Shown here piece after piece: positions 41,988 through 53,339 of a DNA stretch of 64,000 nt. A model generated the notes under the pieces. The model did no database searches, was not told the DNA's origin, and saw only the letters and a list, made by a program, of their open reading frames with translations. Both the position numbers and the translations under genes were made by a program. Within the stretch, counting starts at the first letter, position 1. Each line of letters opens with the position of its first letter. Origin of the DNA: Calamus simplicifolius (taxonomy: Eukaryota; Streptophyta; Magnoliopsida; Arecales; Arecaceae); the NCBI GenBank assembly GCA_900491605.1, contig UESW01003902.1, forward strand, positions 1 through 64,000, in the 5' to 3' direction.

Positions 41988-43330
41988 TGTTGAGGGGTAA
42001 AATCGCCATTGCGTTAATATCCGTGCGAGGTGGTTAGGGCTAACCTCCTCCCTTCGGTCCCTCCGGGCTTCCATAGCTCGGTCCCTTCCGGGCTTCCGTA
42101 GCTCGGCTCCCTCCGGGCTTCCATAGCTCGGTCCCTTCCGGGCTTCCGTAGCTCGGCTCCTTCCGGGCTTCCATAGCTCGGCTCCTTCCGGGCTTCCGTA
42201 GCTCGGCCCCCTTGGGCTTCCGTAGCTCGGCTCCCTCCGGGCTTTCGTAGCTCGGCCCCCTCCAGGCTTCCATAGCTCGGTCCCTTCCAGGCTTCCGTAG
42301 CTCGGCTCCTTCCGGGCATCCATAGCTCGGCTCCTTCCGGGCTTCCGTAGCTCGGCCCCCTCCGGGCTTCCGTAGCTCGGCTCCCTCCGGGCTTCCATAG
42401 CTCGGCCCCCTCCGGGCTTCCATAGCTCGGTCCGTTCCGGGCTTCCGTAGCTCGGCTCCCTCCGGGCTTCCATAGCTCGGCCCCCTCCGGGCTTCCATAG
42501 CTCGGTCCCTTCCGGGCTTCCGTAGCTCAGCTCCTTCCGGGCTTCCATAGCTCGGCTCCTTCCGGGTTTCCGTAGCTCGGCTCCTTCTGGGCTCCCATAG
42601 CTCGGCCCCCTTTCGGGCTTCCATAGCTCGGCCCCCTCCGGGCTTCCATAGCCTGGCCCCTTCCAGCCCGGGCCTATGTAGCTCGGTCTCCTCTGTGGCT
42701 CGGTTTCATCAAGCGATCCGTAGCCTAGCACCCACCTTCGCGGAACTTGACGCGGGAGAGCCCAGGCCTACCCGAACGGCATCCTAGACAAGGAATCATG
42801 TCGGGACGTGGCCTAGAGCCTATTGTAACCGCCCCACGCCTACCCGACCAGATCTCGAGACGTCAAGGAGCTCTCCCGGCCGTCGATCCCTTAACAAACG
42901 AGTACGGAGCCTAACGGCCCCATGATGGCCTGATTCTGTCCGCCTCCGTATCGTAACAACATCTGAACCTTCCAGAAGATGCTCAAGACCCAGATGACAG
43001 TCTATAAGTATCAGATTCACAGATTCTCTCAGGTACGCGACTCTGGACGCACACCACTGGACTCACCCCCCTCTCTCGGCAGCTCGTCGGTGCTCTGCCC
43101 CTCCTAGAGCTTCCGATTGGCCGCCCCCTGGAGAGGTCTCCCGGAGAGATCCACCTCCCCACTGTCTGGTTGATCGCCGATTTCTTCCCCACTGACTTGA
43201 GCGTCGGAGGGCCTTCGCGGAGGACCACCCCCAGCGTCCCTCCGCGTATGGGCTTCTTTTTGCAGGTCCGCCACCCCTCTCCCTGGAGATCGACCGCGCC
43301 CGAGTCGGAGGACGGATCCCGGCGGCAACA
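41988..43330 (+). repeat. 5' LTR of element B
   Basis: This 1343-bp LTR runs from TGTTGAGGGG to GGCGGCAACA. It contains the 25-bp minisatellite, then a TATA motif TATAAGTA at 43003-43010, so the minisatellite is in U3. Confidence 0.93.
42056..42690. repeat. 25-bp minisatellite, ~24 copies, in U3 of element B 5' LTR
   Basis: This is the same unit as in element A in reverse complement (CCGGGCTTCCATAGCTCGG core). I count about 24 units, compared with 13-14 in the LTRs of element A. Confidence 0.92.
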
Positions 43331-43332
43331 GA

Positions 43333-43350
43333 TTGGCGCTAGAGGAAGGG
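43333..43350 (+). other. Primer binding site of element B
   Basis: TTGGCGCTAGAGGAAGGG starts two bases after the 5' LTR. The identical site is at 60997-61014 on the minus strand in element A. It is not the initiator-Met type; the primer tRNA was not assigned. Confidence 0.75.
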
Positions 43351-43415
43351 TCTCAAGTCCCATTAAAACTTGAAGAAAGGAGACAAGGATTTCAATCCGG
43401 AGAAGAACCTCTCTG

Positions 43416-44852
43416 ATGGCCAACCGGAAGAGAGCAACCTCTGATGCCCAAGATCAGGTCGCCTCCCAGAGGCCTGATCCGACTGGCGCCACAGCGCCAC
43501 AACCCCCACCTGTCGAGACTCCGTCGCCGCCTGCCATTCCGGTGACCCAGGACCAGTTTGCTACGCTGGTCCAGCAAGTCCAGCTCTTACCCATATGGTC
43601 CAGGAGCGCCTTGCAGCTCCTCCTGCTTCGCATCCTCAGAAGGAGGCGGCGATTCCTTCTTCGCCGATGGCCTCCTCCTCTGATTTCCGTGGTCCGCGGA
43701 TCCCCCGTATCGCCCAGGGGGGACAAACCAATCCCGCGAGGCGGTCATGATCGAGATCCTCCAGATCTCGGCGAGCCCGCTCCCTCTCCCCGGCGACGTC
43801 TCACCATGATTCGACGCCATCCTTGCGGTTCTCGCGCCCAGCTGCTCCTCTCGCCGCGAGGAGGAGATCCGCCGTCAGATCCAGGAGATGCGTCAGGAGC
43901 TGGACGCCGCCAAGCAGACCCACCTGCCCCAGCCCAAGCAGAGCAGGGCATCCCTTTCTCTAAGGGGATCATGGAGGAAGTGATTCCCTCCCATGTCAAA
44001 CTGCCAGCCGTCGAACCCTATCACGGCTCCACTGATCCGGACGACCATCTCAGTAGCTTCCGGTCAATAATGATGTTCCACGGAGCATCTGATGCGGTCC
44101 TCTGCCGAGCCTTCCCATCCACCCTCAGAGGATCCGCCCGAACCTGGTTCAACGCCTTGAAGCCAGGTTCCATCGATTCATTTGACGAGCTGAGCCACCT
44201 TTTTATTGGCCAGTTCGTCAGCAGCCGCCGCCACCGGCGGAGATCTGACTCCCTCTCCGAAGTCAAGCAAAGAGAGGGGGAGTCCTTGAGGAACTTACCT
44301 TGGCCGTTTCAACAAGGCCATGTTGGAGGTGGACCACCTTAATCATGAGGTGGCTATGTCCGCCCTGGCGGGGGGAGTTCGAAGGAGAGCGACTTCTATC
44401 TGGCTATGGAGGTCAGCTACCCCCCATGTCTCTCTGATATGATGGCCCTTGCGGACAAGTACGCTAGGGTCGAGGAGTCGCGGAGAGTGCCCGCGCTGAG
44501 CAAGCAAGAAGAAGCAGGAGCCCAAACCCCGACAGACACCGTCCCATCCGTCGGCCAAGAGTCCCCTCACCGCCAAGGAATCGCTCCCGGAGTCCCCCCA
44601 GGCGATTCGATCGCTACACTCCGCTGACTGTGCCCGGCGCAAATCCTCATGGAGATAGAGCGCCAGCTTCCCCGACCAGTACCTCTCCGAGGGAACCCGA
44701 CCCGAAGAGATCCCGCCAAGTACTGCCGCTACCATAGGGAGCATGGTCATGACACTGAGGAATGCTGGCAGCTGAAGAATGAAATCGAGAGACTGATCGG
44801 CGGGGACGGCTGGACCAATTCAGAGGGCACCCGAGCCGCCACAAGGAGGTGA
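43416..44852 (+). pseudogene. gag of element B (frameshifted)
   Basis: The ATG at 43416 gives MANRKRATSDAQDQVASQRP, as in element A. A missing G near 43592 shifts the frame, which is restored near 43940 (GIPFSKGIMEEVIPSH). FHGASDAVLCRAF and ARTWFNALKPGSI, typical of gypsy gag, follow. Another shift occurs near 44300, then MEVSYPPCLSDMMALADKY (44406) and the zinc-binding segment CRYHREHGHDTEEC (about 44722-44763). Gag would form the particle shell and package RNA. Compared with the 413-residue gag frame of element A it is broken at several points. Confidence 0.85.
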
Positions 44853-44920
44853 CCGCCAGCCCGAGCTCCAACAACTCCCTCCTCCACCAAATCCGCCCGT
44901 GGTTGGCCGTATCAACATGA

Positions 44921-45490
44921 TTGAGGAGGCCGGCGGATCGAGCTCCAGGGGCGACGGTGATGCCGGTGCCAAGAAGGCACGCACGGGAACTCTCCTTTTC
45001 CGATGATGATCTTCTTGGGATACAGCTCCCCCACGATGACGCACTTGTTGTATCCCTTAACTTGAACAATTATGATGTAAGCCGAATCCTCGTCGATAGT
45101 GGAAGTTCGGTAAACGTTTTGTACCTCGGTGTGTTTGCCAGGATGAAATTGCTCATGGAAAACCTTCGAGCCGTGGATTCCACCCTGATGGGATTCACCG
45201 GCGACGTCATCATCCCGGAAGGAATCGTCACCCTGACGGTCCGCGCGGGAACCTGGCCCCTTGTGACCATTGTACAGACCGATTTCCTAGTGACCGACCT
45301 CAGGTCCCCATACAACGCCATATTCGGCAGGCCCGGCTTGATGTCCCTCAAGGCAGTTGTCTCCATCCCACATCTGTCTATGAAGTTCCCCACCGAGCAG
45401 GAGTTGGAGTGGTTCGGGGAAGTCAAGCCATGGCTCGGCAATGTTTCGTTACGAGCCTTCAGTCCAGAATGCCCGAAGTTGACGGGCTAG
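44921..45490 (+). pseudogene. Aspartic protease of element B
   Basis: The frame contains LSFSDDDLLGIQLPHDDALV, the active-site box ILVDSGSSVNVLY and the flap/terminal motif YNAIFGRPGL. These match Tat-lineage proteases and the intact frame of element A at 58791-59687. The first ~25 residues are in a shifted frame compared with A. It releases gag and pol products from the polyprotein. It is followed by a frame break before reverse transcriptase. Confidence 0.85.
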
Positions 45491-45621
45491 ACGCTCGCGA
45501 AGATTTCGCCGAACAGCGGGGAGAACCGGCGGAAGAATGGAGGAAGTACCATTGGACGAAGCTCGGCCCGACCGAACCATAAGGATCGGGTCGCTACTCA
45601 AAGGAGAGCCTCGTCGCAGGC

Positions 45622-46440
45622 TTGATCAGATTCCTCCAAAGCAATGCGGACATCTTCGCCTGGACCGCCTCCGACATGCCAGGGATCAGCCCCGAGGTCC
45701 TCGTCCATCGTCTCAATGTGGACGAGATGCACAGGCCTGTTAAGCAGAAGAAGAGAAGCTTCGCCCCAGAGCGGCAAAAAGCCATTGAAGAGGAGGTCGA
45801 CAAACTCATCAAAGCCAATTTTTCCGAGAGGTGAATTACCCAAGCTGGCTGTCAAATGTCGTCATGGTGAAAAAGTCGAACGGCAAATGGAGGATCTGCA
45901 TCGACTTCACCGACCTCAACAAAGCCTGCCCGAAGGACAGCTTCCCCCTCCCTCGGATCGATCAGCTCGTGGACGCCACCTCAGGCCACCAAATGCTGTC
46001 ATTCATGGATGCCTATTCCGGCTACAATCAGATCCGGATGGCCCCCGAAGATGAAGAAAAGACCGCCTTCATAACCGACCGAGGTACCTACTGTTACCGT
46101 GTTATGCCTTTTGGTCTTAAAAATGCAGGGGCGACCTACCAGCGGCTGGTCAACAAGGTGTTCAAGGAGCAAATCGGCCGGAACATGGAGGTGTACGTGG
46201 ACGACATGCTGGTCAAAAGCAAGGAGCGCACAGCATGTTGAGGACCTCGCAGAGAGCTTTGCAACGTTGCGCAAATATGGGATGAAACTCAACCGACCAA
46301 GTGCGCCTTCGGCGTCAACTCGGGGAAGTTCCTCGGCTTCATGGTCTCCCAGCGAGGTATCGAAGCTAACCCCCAGAAGATTCAAGCTCTCCAACAAATG
46401 GCGCCCCCAGCATCTTAAAAGAGTCCAGCGCCTAACCGGG
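45622..46440 (+). pseudogene. Reverse transcriptase of element B
   Basis: Frames 45622-45834 and 45831-46241 give VLVHRLNVDEMHRPVKQKKR, then WLSNVVMVKKSNGKWRICID, DLNKACPKDSFPLP, MDAYSGYNQI, MPFGLKNAGATYQRLVN and the catalytic box YVDDMLVKS. Frameshifts at about 45830, 46225 and 46290 interrupt it. The position homologous to 46285 is where element B itself entered element A. Confidence 0.9.
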
Positions 46441-46881
46441 AGGATAGCGGCCCTTAACCGCTTTGTGGCGCGGTCGGCCGAGAGATGCCTCCCCTTCTTC
46501 AAAACTCTCCGATCGGCCAAAAACTTCCAGTGGACTCCCGAGTGCCAGAAATCATTTCAAGATCTCAAGAAGTACCTCGGCTCGCCCCCACTTCTCAGTA
46601 GCCCACCCCAGGGGAGACCCTGTTTCTGTACCTGGCTGTTTCGAGGGCGCGTTTGTTCGGTGCTGGTCAAAGAAGAAGGCAAAGTCCAGAAGCCGATCTA
46701 CTATGTGAGTAGGCTGCTCCGCGATGCGGAGACGAGGTACAGCAGGATTGAAAAGATGGTGTTGGCCTTAGTCACCTCAGTCCGAAAGCTACGACCATAT
46801 TTCCAAGCACATTCCGTGACAGTCCTGACTGACCAACCCATCAAGGCGGTGGTCCACCGTCCGAAACATCGGGGAGAATGA
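46440..46881 (+). pseudogene. First (gypsy-type) RNase H of element B
   Basis: The frame reads RLTGRIAALNRFVARSAER, FQWTPECQKSFQDLKKYL, SVLVKEEGKVQKPIYYVSRL, YSRIEKMVLALV and VLTDQPIKAV. It follows the reverse transcriptase and precedes the second RNase H. A two-part indel near 46615 shifts a short stretch, and the frame is lost at 46881. Confidence 0.82.
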
Positions 46882-47486
46882 CCAAATGGGCCGTCGAGCT
46901 AAGCGAGCACGACATACATTTTCAGCCTCGCCCGCCATCAAAGCCCAAGTGCTGGCCGACTTCCTCCTCGAGTGTACCATCCCAGAGGACGGTTCTGCCC
47001 CAGACTCCCCTGAAGAGCCAAAGTCTGAGCCCGGTGGCTCCTCCACGTCGACGGGTCGTCCAATGCCCATCACTCCGGTGCGGGTCTGGTTCTCACCAGC
47101 CCCGAGGGGATGACTTCGAGTATGGCGTCCGATTCTCCTTCCCGGCTTCCAACAATGAAGCCGAGTATGAAGCCCTGCTAGCCGGTCTCAGGATCGCCCG
47201 CAACCTGAAGGTGGAAAAGCTCAGCGCCTTCACCGACTCTCAGTTGGTGGCCGGCCATGTTCGGGGAGAGTTTGAAGCTCGGGAGCCAAATATGATCCGG
47301 TATCTCCAGGAGGTGCGTAGCTTGCTTCCTCATTTTTCTGAATTTGAAATTATTCAGATCCCCAGATCTGAGAATGCCCGTGCCGACCTACTCTCCCGAC
47401 TGGCAACCACGGAATCAATGGATGCCGAGCAAAAATTCACCTGGAGACTCTGGAAAAGCCGAGCATCATGGAAGCCGACCGAGTGA
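46878..47486 (+). pseudogene. Second (archaeal-like) RNase H of element B
   Basis: The frame carries VRFSFPASNNEAEYEALLAG, VEKLSAFTDSQLVAGHVRGEF and IIQIPRSENARADLLSRLA, the extra RNase H typical of Tat-lineage elements. Its front part (the DGSS region near 47050) is in a shifted frame. The tail after SMDAEQKF is also shifted relative to A. Confidence 0.82.
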
Positions 47487-47604
47487 TGCAAGTCGAAGCC
47501 GAACCATCCTGGTTCGACCCATCCTCAGATATCTCAAAGAAGGGTCGCTTCCGTCCGACCGAAGAGAGGCTAGGAAGCTGAAGCTGCAGGCCATTATGTA
47601 GTAA

Positions 47605-48804
47605 TTGACAACCAACTTTACAAGCGGTCTTTCTCCATGCCGCTGCTTAGATGCCTTCGCCCATCCGAAGCAGATTATGCTCTGCGAGGTACATGAAGGG
47701 ATTTGCGGCAACCATCTGGGAAGCCGATCCCTATGTCACAAGGTACTGCGGCAGGGCTACTACTGGCCGACCATGCAAAGAGACGCGGACGATTTAGTCC
47801 GAGCCTGTGACTCCTGCCAGAGACACGCAAACATCCAAAGACTCCCTTCCGCCGAGCTAGTTTCTATATCCTCCGCTTGGCCCTTTGCCAAGTGGGGGAT
47901 GGACATCCTCGGCCCATTCCCGCTTGCACGGGACAGCGAAAATTCTGTTTGTCGCCATTGACTACTTCACCAAATGGGTCGAAGCGGAAGCGGTCGCACA
48001 AATTACCGAGGCACGGGCCAGAGACTTTGTTTGGAGATCCATCATCTGCCGATTCGGCCTCCCCACACTATAATCACCGATAACGGCAAGCAGTTCGACA
48101 ACTCCAAATTCCGCCAGTTCTGTGAGGAACACGGAATCCGCCACCACCTTACTTCGGTCGGGCACCCACAAGCCAACGGGCGGCCGAGGTAACCAACAGG
48201 ACCCTCCTCCAGGGAATTAAAGCTCGCCTCTCCAGAGCCCAGGCAGATGGGCCGACGAGCTACATCATGTCTTGTGGGCCTACCGAACCACCCCGAGAAT
48301 CCCGACCGGCGAGACTCCATTCCGAATGGCTTTTGGCACAGAGGCCGTCATCCCTGTGGAAATGGCCTCCCATCGTTGCGGGTGGAGAATTATTCGGAGG
48401 AAGCCAGCGACGAGCAACTCCGCACCAACCTCGACTTGGTAGAAGAATCAGAGAAAAGGCCCGAATCAGGATGGCTGCTTACCAACAGGGGTGGCCGGTA
48501 CCATGCCTCCCGGGTCAAGGGGAAAGCCTTCCTACCCGGCGACCTTGTCCTCCGGAAAGCTTCTGTATCCAAACCGCTGGAGCAAGGCAAACTGGCGCCA
48601 AACTGGGAGGGCCCGTATCAAATAACAGAGATTATTGGACCAGGAACCTACAAGCTGCAGGATCTGGATGGGAAGTCCATTCCCCGAACTTGGAACGCGG
48701 ACAACCTTCGTAAATATTACAATAGGGTATGTCCTCTCCAAACAATCTCCATATACCTCACTGCATATTCCTGCTTGGCTGTTTCCTCAAAACCTGTTGC
48801 GTGA
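47605..48804 (+). pseudogene. Integrase of element B
   Basis: Fragments give GICGNHLGSRSLCHK ... CDSCQRH (zinc module, 47605-47961 frame), ITEARARDFVWRSIICRFGL, ITDNGKQFDNSKFRQFCEEH and HPQANG (catalytic core, 47974-48192), then VENYSEEASDEQLRTNLDL, LPGDLVLRK and NWEGPYQI (48247-48804). At least five one-base indels relative to the open integrase of element A break it. It ends next to hairpin array H3. Confidence 0.88.
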
Positions 48805-48896
48805 ATCAATGCACTATATTGCTATAAATTGCAAAAAGAAACAGATACTGCTTACCAATCCTCGGCACAACCGAGCTGTCTGTTTGAACAGGAATC

Positions 48897-49480
48897 TCCG
48901 AACCTTGGCAGGGCCAAGTAAAATATTTCTCCGAACCTCGGCAGGGCCGAGCACAAATCTCCGAACCTTGGCAGGGCCAAGTAAAATATTTCTCCGAACC
49001 TCGGCAGGGCCGAGCAACAAATCTCCGAACCTTGGCAGGGCCAAGTAAAATATTTCTCCGAACCTCGGCAGGGCCGAGCAACAAATCTCGAACCTTGGCA
49101 GGGCCAAGTAAAATATTTCTCCGAACCTCGGCAGGGCCGAGCAACAAATCTCCGAACCTTGGCAGGGCCAAGTAAAATATTTCTCCGAACCTCGGCAGGG
49201 CCGAGCAACAAATCTCGAACCTTGGCAGGGCCAAGTAAAATATTTCTCCGAACCTCGGCAGGGCCGAGCAACAAATCTCCGAACCTTGGCAGGGCCAAGT
49301 AAAATATTTCTCCGAACCTCGGCAGGGCCGAGCAGCAAATCTCCGAACCTTGGCAGGGCCAAGTAAAATATTTCTCCAAACCTCGGTAGGGCCAAGCAGC
49401 AAATCTCCGAACCTTGGCAGGGCCAAGTAAAATATTTCTCCAAACCTCGGCAGGGCCGAGCAACGAATCTTCCGAGCCAT
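48897..49480. repeat. Hairpin array H3 of element B, 64-bp dimeric unit, 9 copies
   Basis: This is the same dimeric CTCGGC/CTTGGC hairpin array as at 38849-39352, in reverse complement and with one more unit. It begins about 90 bases after the end of integrase. Confidence 0.93.
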
Positions 49481-49957
49481 GGCGAGGCCAGGTAAAAATC
49501 ATTTGGGCTAAAACCCCAGCAAAAAAGCTTAAGCATACAGGCCTCGACCAAAGCCGAACGGCCCCCAAATAGTCCCCGAAGGACTCCGTCCGGTTTAAAA
49601 ACGAGCACGTTAAAACGAAAACCATAGACGCACAAAAAAAGCCACCATTGGCAAACCCCCTCTTGAGGCCCTCGAGCCCCACGTCACCAGCCAAAGGCCC
49701 CGAGCAGAGCTAGACGATTTCCCTCTCTGCTACTGAAAATCTCTTGAGTAACACCTCGGTAACCCGTCGTTCAAAAGGCCTATATCAACGCGCAAAAACG
49801 ACTGGACCGCGGCAACCCCCTGATTCATCACACGGGTCGGGGCCGTAAACTCTCAAAGAGAGAGACTTCAAAAATAAGACCCACTTTTCATTCATAAAGA
49901 GGAGAGCCACAAAGAGACTGCAAAAAGCAAAAACAAGAACGGGCAGAGGCCCTGGAG

Positions 49958-50248
49958 TCAGTCGCCCCCAGAGGCCAGTAACTCCTCCAGACGTCCTGTC
50001 AGGTCAGCCACCTGCTGACGGAGAGACACGATCTCCTCCCTTGCCGGTCTATTATCCGGCATAGGCCTCCGCCTCCCTGACCGAAATGTCCAAGAGTTCT
50101 TCGGCGGTCCTCACAAGCTGCTCATTGCTCGCGAAGCCCGACGTGAGGCTCAGCCCGTCAACAGTTACGGAGGTGCACCTCCCTCCGAACGCGGTAGGCT
50201 GCTAAGCGAGGAACGCGACTCGGCTGAGGATCGCCCTGGAGAGTCCAT
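49958..50248 (-). pseudogene. Small antisense coiled-coil ORF of element B
   Basis: This is homologous to 38055-38348 of element A. The ATG at 50248 and the TATA motif at 50298-50305 are kept. A deletion in the coiled-coil part (near 50055) replaces the frame with stops. The non-coding strand relative to gag-pol is used, as in A. Confidence 0.6.
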
Positions 50249-50723
50249 TTTTGGAACTTAAACCGAGGAATGGCCGAAAACCAATCCCCCTCGGTCATAT
50301 TTATACCCGCCAGGCAGGTGTCTCGATCGATCGCGCCGCAAACGCCGACCCATGAGAGTTTGCCATGTGTCACCATCCTAATGTGTGAGGAATCCGAAGA
50401 ACCGCACCCTATCCCGAGTAGGATCGATAAGCGCGAGCAGATTGTTCGGGGGTTCCCCAGGCGAACATTTTCCGATTTGTCGCCCCTCGCATTAAATGCA
50501 TTTGACGCTTCCCCAGGCCGCTTGATACGGCCCCCTATTCTCGGAAAACGTGGAAGTCCGTCGCTCGGCCGATAACTCGCCCCTTTGGTAAGAGCAGCAT
50601 CACCAATAAAAGCGTGACAATATACCGCCCGTTCCACTCTGGCGCCCCCTTTCAAACGCCGCGTGGACCTGACGCTGCGGTCTACAATAACGGCTGAGTC
50701 GCTCCCTTTGAGCCCGGATCCCC

Positions 50724-51030
50724 GAACCTCGGCAGGGCCGAGCTGCGAAATCTCCGAACCTTGGCAGGGCCAAGTAAATTGTTTCTCCGAACCTTGGCAG
50801 GGCCGAGCTATAAATCTCTGAACCTCGGCATGGCCGAACTACAAATCTCCGAACCTCGGCAGGGCCGAGCTATAAATCTCCGAACCTCGGCAGGGCCGAG
50901 CTACAAATCTCCGAACCTCGGCAGGGTCGAGCTACAAAATTCTCTGAACCTTGGCAGGGCCAAGTCAAATGTTCTCCGAACCTCGGCAGGGCCGAGCGAC
51001 CAAATCTCCAGACCTTGGCAGGGCCGAGGC
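50724..51030. repeat. Hairpin array H2 of element B
   Basis: This is the counterpart of 37270-37580, with the same alternating CTCGGC and CTTGGC hairpins. Confidence 0.9.
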
Positions 51031-51354
51031 GAATACCTTCGAAACTCGACTGACTCGGGCAACAGTTCCCTAAACCATAATGGGAGAAGGTACAGACTCC
51101 CCGAACTTTGGCCAAAGCCGACTCACGACACCCCGAGCTCCAATAAAAGCGGAGCGCAAAAATACCGGACTCCTGACCTAAGCAAGGAGCATATTTCGCC
51201 GAACGATCTCTGAACCACCGCGCGCGAACCTCAACTGGTTGGGCGGCGTGGGACCCTCGTCTAAGGACGAGCGGAACGCTTTTGGCACCCCACAAACAAT
51301 AATAGCAAGCTCGGCACAGAAAAGACGAGGATTGAGAAACAGAAAATAACTCTC

Positions 51355-52140
51355 TTTATTGCCGATCAAAATCAGTTACAAATGCCTCACAGGCATTACA
51401 AGAGCGTTGAAATGCATAAAATAAAGGCAAATACGAAACTCGGGCAACTGCTCCAAAGCAGACCTAGACAACTGCGATGTTCCAACATCCGGATCGACAA
51501 ATCATGCAAACCACGAAATGGCCGGTCCGCCTGGACGGATGATAAAGATAACCCTCCACGGCCTCGGATGAATTAAAAGATCCAAAAGGAGGCATGGCCC
51601 GTGGATCCAAAAGGAGGCATGGCCCGTGGATGCTGGTTCTGAGGATTCGAGCGACCCAGCTCGCTCCCCTAGGAGGGGGTGCTGGATCGCAGGCCGTCGT
51701 TCGGTCGAGAGAGCCAGGGACCATCCGGCCCCGGTTCCTCCCATATTTTCCTCCTGTGGCAAGGATTCCCCTCAGAGAAGGGACGGGAACCCAAGCCAGC
51801 GAAAAAGGGGGAGTCTGTGCGTGCTACGGGGGTGCCGATACACTTCTTACCGTAACTCCCCCGCAGCAAGCCGCAGAGATCGCATAGGAAGCGCATATGT
51901 GCGCTCTCCGTATGATCTCTGAACCCTCGTTGTGCGCTCTCCATATGATCTCCGAGACTCGTCCCTAAGGATGAGCCATTCTTCAGCTGCTCCCCGTCGC
52001 CCCAGCTATCCGGTGGCAAGGAGCCTAGAAAAGGAGGGCCTGATCCTCCTACTTGCAACAACAAAGAAATGAGCATAACGGAAGCTCTAACAGAAAGAAG
52101 CTTTGGGGATAACCAGATGAGACCCCTTTTCCTTTTTATA
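51355..52140 (-). other. Antisense transcription unit without convincing ORF, element B
   Basis: This is the counterpart of 36154-36944. The TATA motif (reverse complement of TTTTTATA, 52133-52140) and polyadenylation signal (reverse complement of TTTATT, 51355-51360) are conserved, as is the adjacent AATGCC/GGCATT hairpin. Frames differ from those of element A. Confidence 0.4.
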
Positions 52141-52570
52141 GGCGGAAACGGATCGGGAAAAGCTACCCAGACTGCAGGTCCTGAGATTTAAACTTCCGAG
52201 CAGTACCTCCGCATGGTCTCTCAAGATTGGCGTAGCGCCCCACTGCGCGCCAAACCCACCGCCTGAACCAGGACGTGTACGAAGATCCCCACCTGATCTC
52301 GAATCGCGTTCATTAAATGCGGAAATCGCCCACTGACGCTTCAAAAACCGACGAACTCAGAAAATCGTCCTTCGAGAATAGTACCCTCCAGTGATAGGCG
52401 GTTGCATACGCATCACGACGAAGCAACCTGCATGGGAAAAGAGTGCCTTCCGGAAAGCTCCGATGCAGCTTTATGTCCTCCACTGTGCCGTATCACCGCT
52501 TCTAGTAAAGTAAAAACCGAATTGCCTGCGGGACAGCAGGGCGCTGGCAGGATGGCAGGAAGCGCGAAAA

Positions 52571-53142
52571 CCTATTTTGCCCGTCGGCCCAAGCCGACCC
52601 ATTTTGTTTGTCGGCTCCAGCCGACCTATTTCGCCTGTCGGCCCTAGCCGACCTATCTTGTCTGTCGGCCCTAGCCGACCTATTTTGTTTGTCGGCCCTA
52701 GCCAACCTATTTTGTCTGTCGGCCCCAGCCGACCTATTTCACCTGTCGGCCCCAGCCGACCTATCTTGTCTGTCGGCCCCAGCCGACCTATTTTGCCCGT
52801 CGGCCCAAGCCGACCCATTTTGTTTGTCGGCTCCGGCCGACCATTTTGTCTGTCGGCCCCAGCCGACCTATTTCATCTGTCGGCCCCAGCCGACCTATTT
52901 TGCCCGTCGGCCCAAGCCGACCCATTTTGTTTGTCGGCTCCGGCCGACCCATTTTGTCTGTCGGCCCCAGCCGACCTATTTCACCTGTCGGCCCCAGCTG
53001 ACCTATCTTGTCTATCGGCCCCAGTCGACCTATTTTATCTGTCGGTCCCAGCTGACCTATCTCGCCTGTCGGCCACAGCCGACCTATTTTGTCTGTCGGT
53101 CCGAGTCGACCTACTACGCTTGTCGGTCTTAACTGACCTGCT
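52571..53142. repeat. Hairpin array H1 of element B, ~27-bp unit
   Basis: This is the counterpart of 35161-35730, about 20 units with GTCGGC/GCCGAC stems. Units at the far end (53040-53142) are more decayed and some stems are mismatched. Confidence 0.92.
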
Positions 53143-53339
53143 TCGGCCATTGGTACAAGCCAATACACTTTCCCAATCTCAAATAAAGATGACCCAAGAG
53201 CATCGGGAGCCACAAGCCGATCGAGGCAAGGCTAAGCAACAGCGAAGTCACGCAAGAAAAACGCTCAAGTGGAAACAGGAAATTCTTTCACTATGAAGCG
53301 TTAAATAAATGTTTAAGGGATGAAGTACATGAATGGCCC

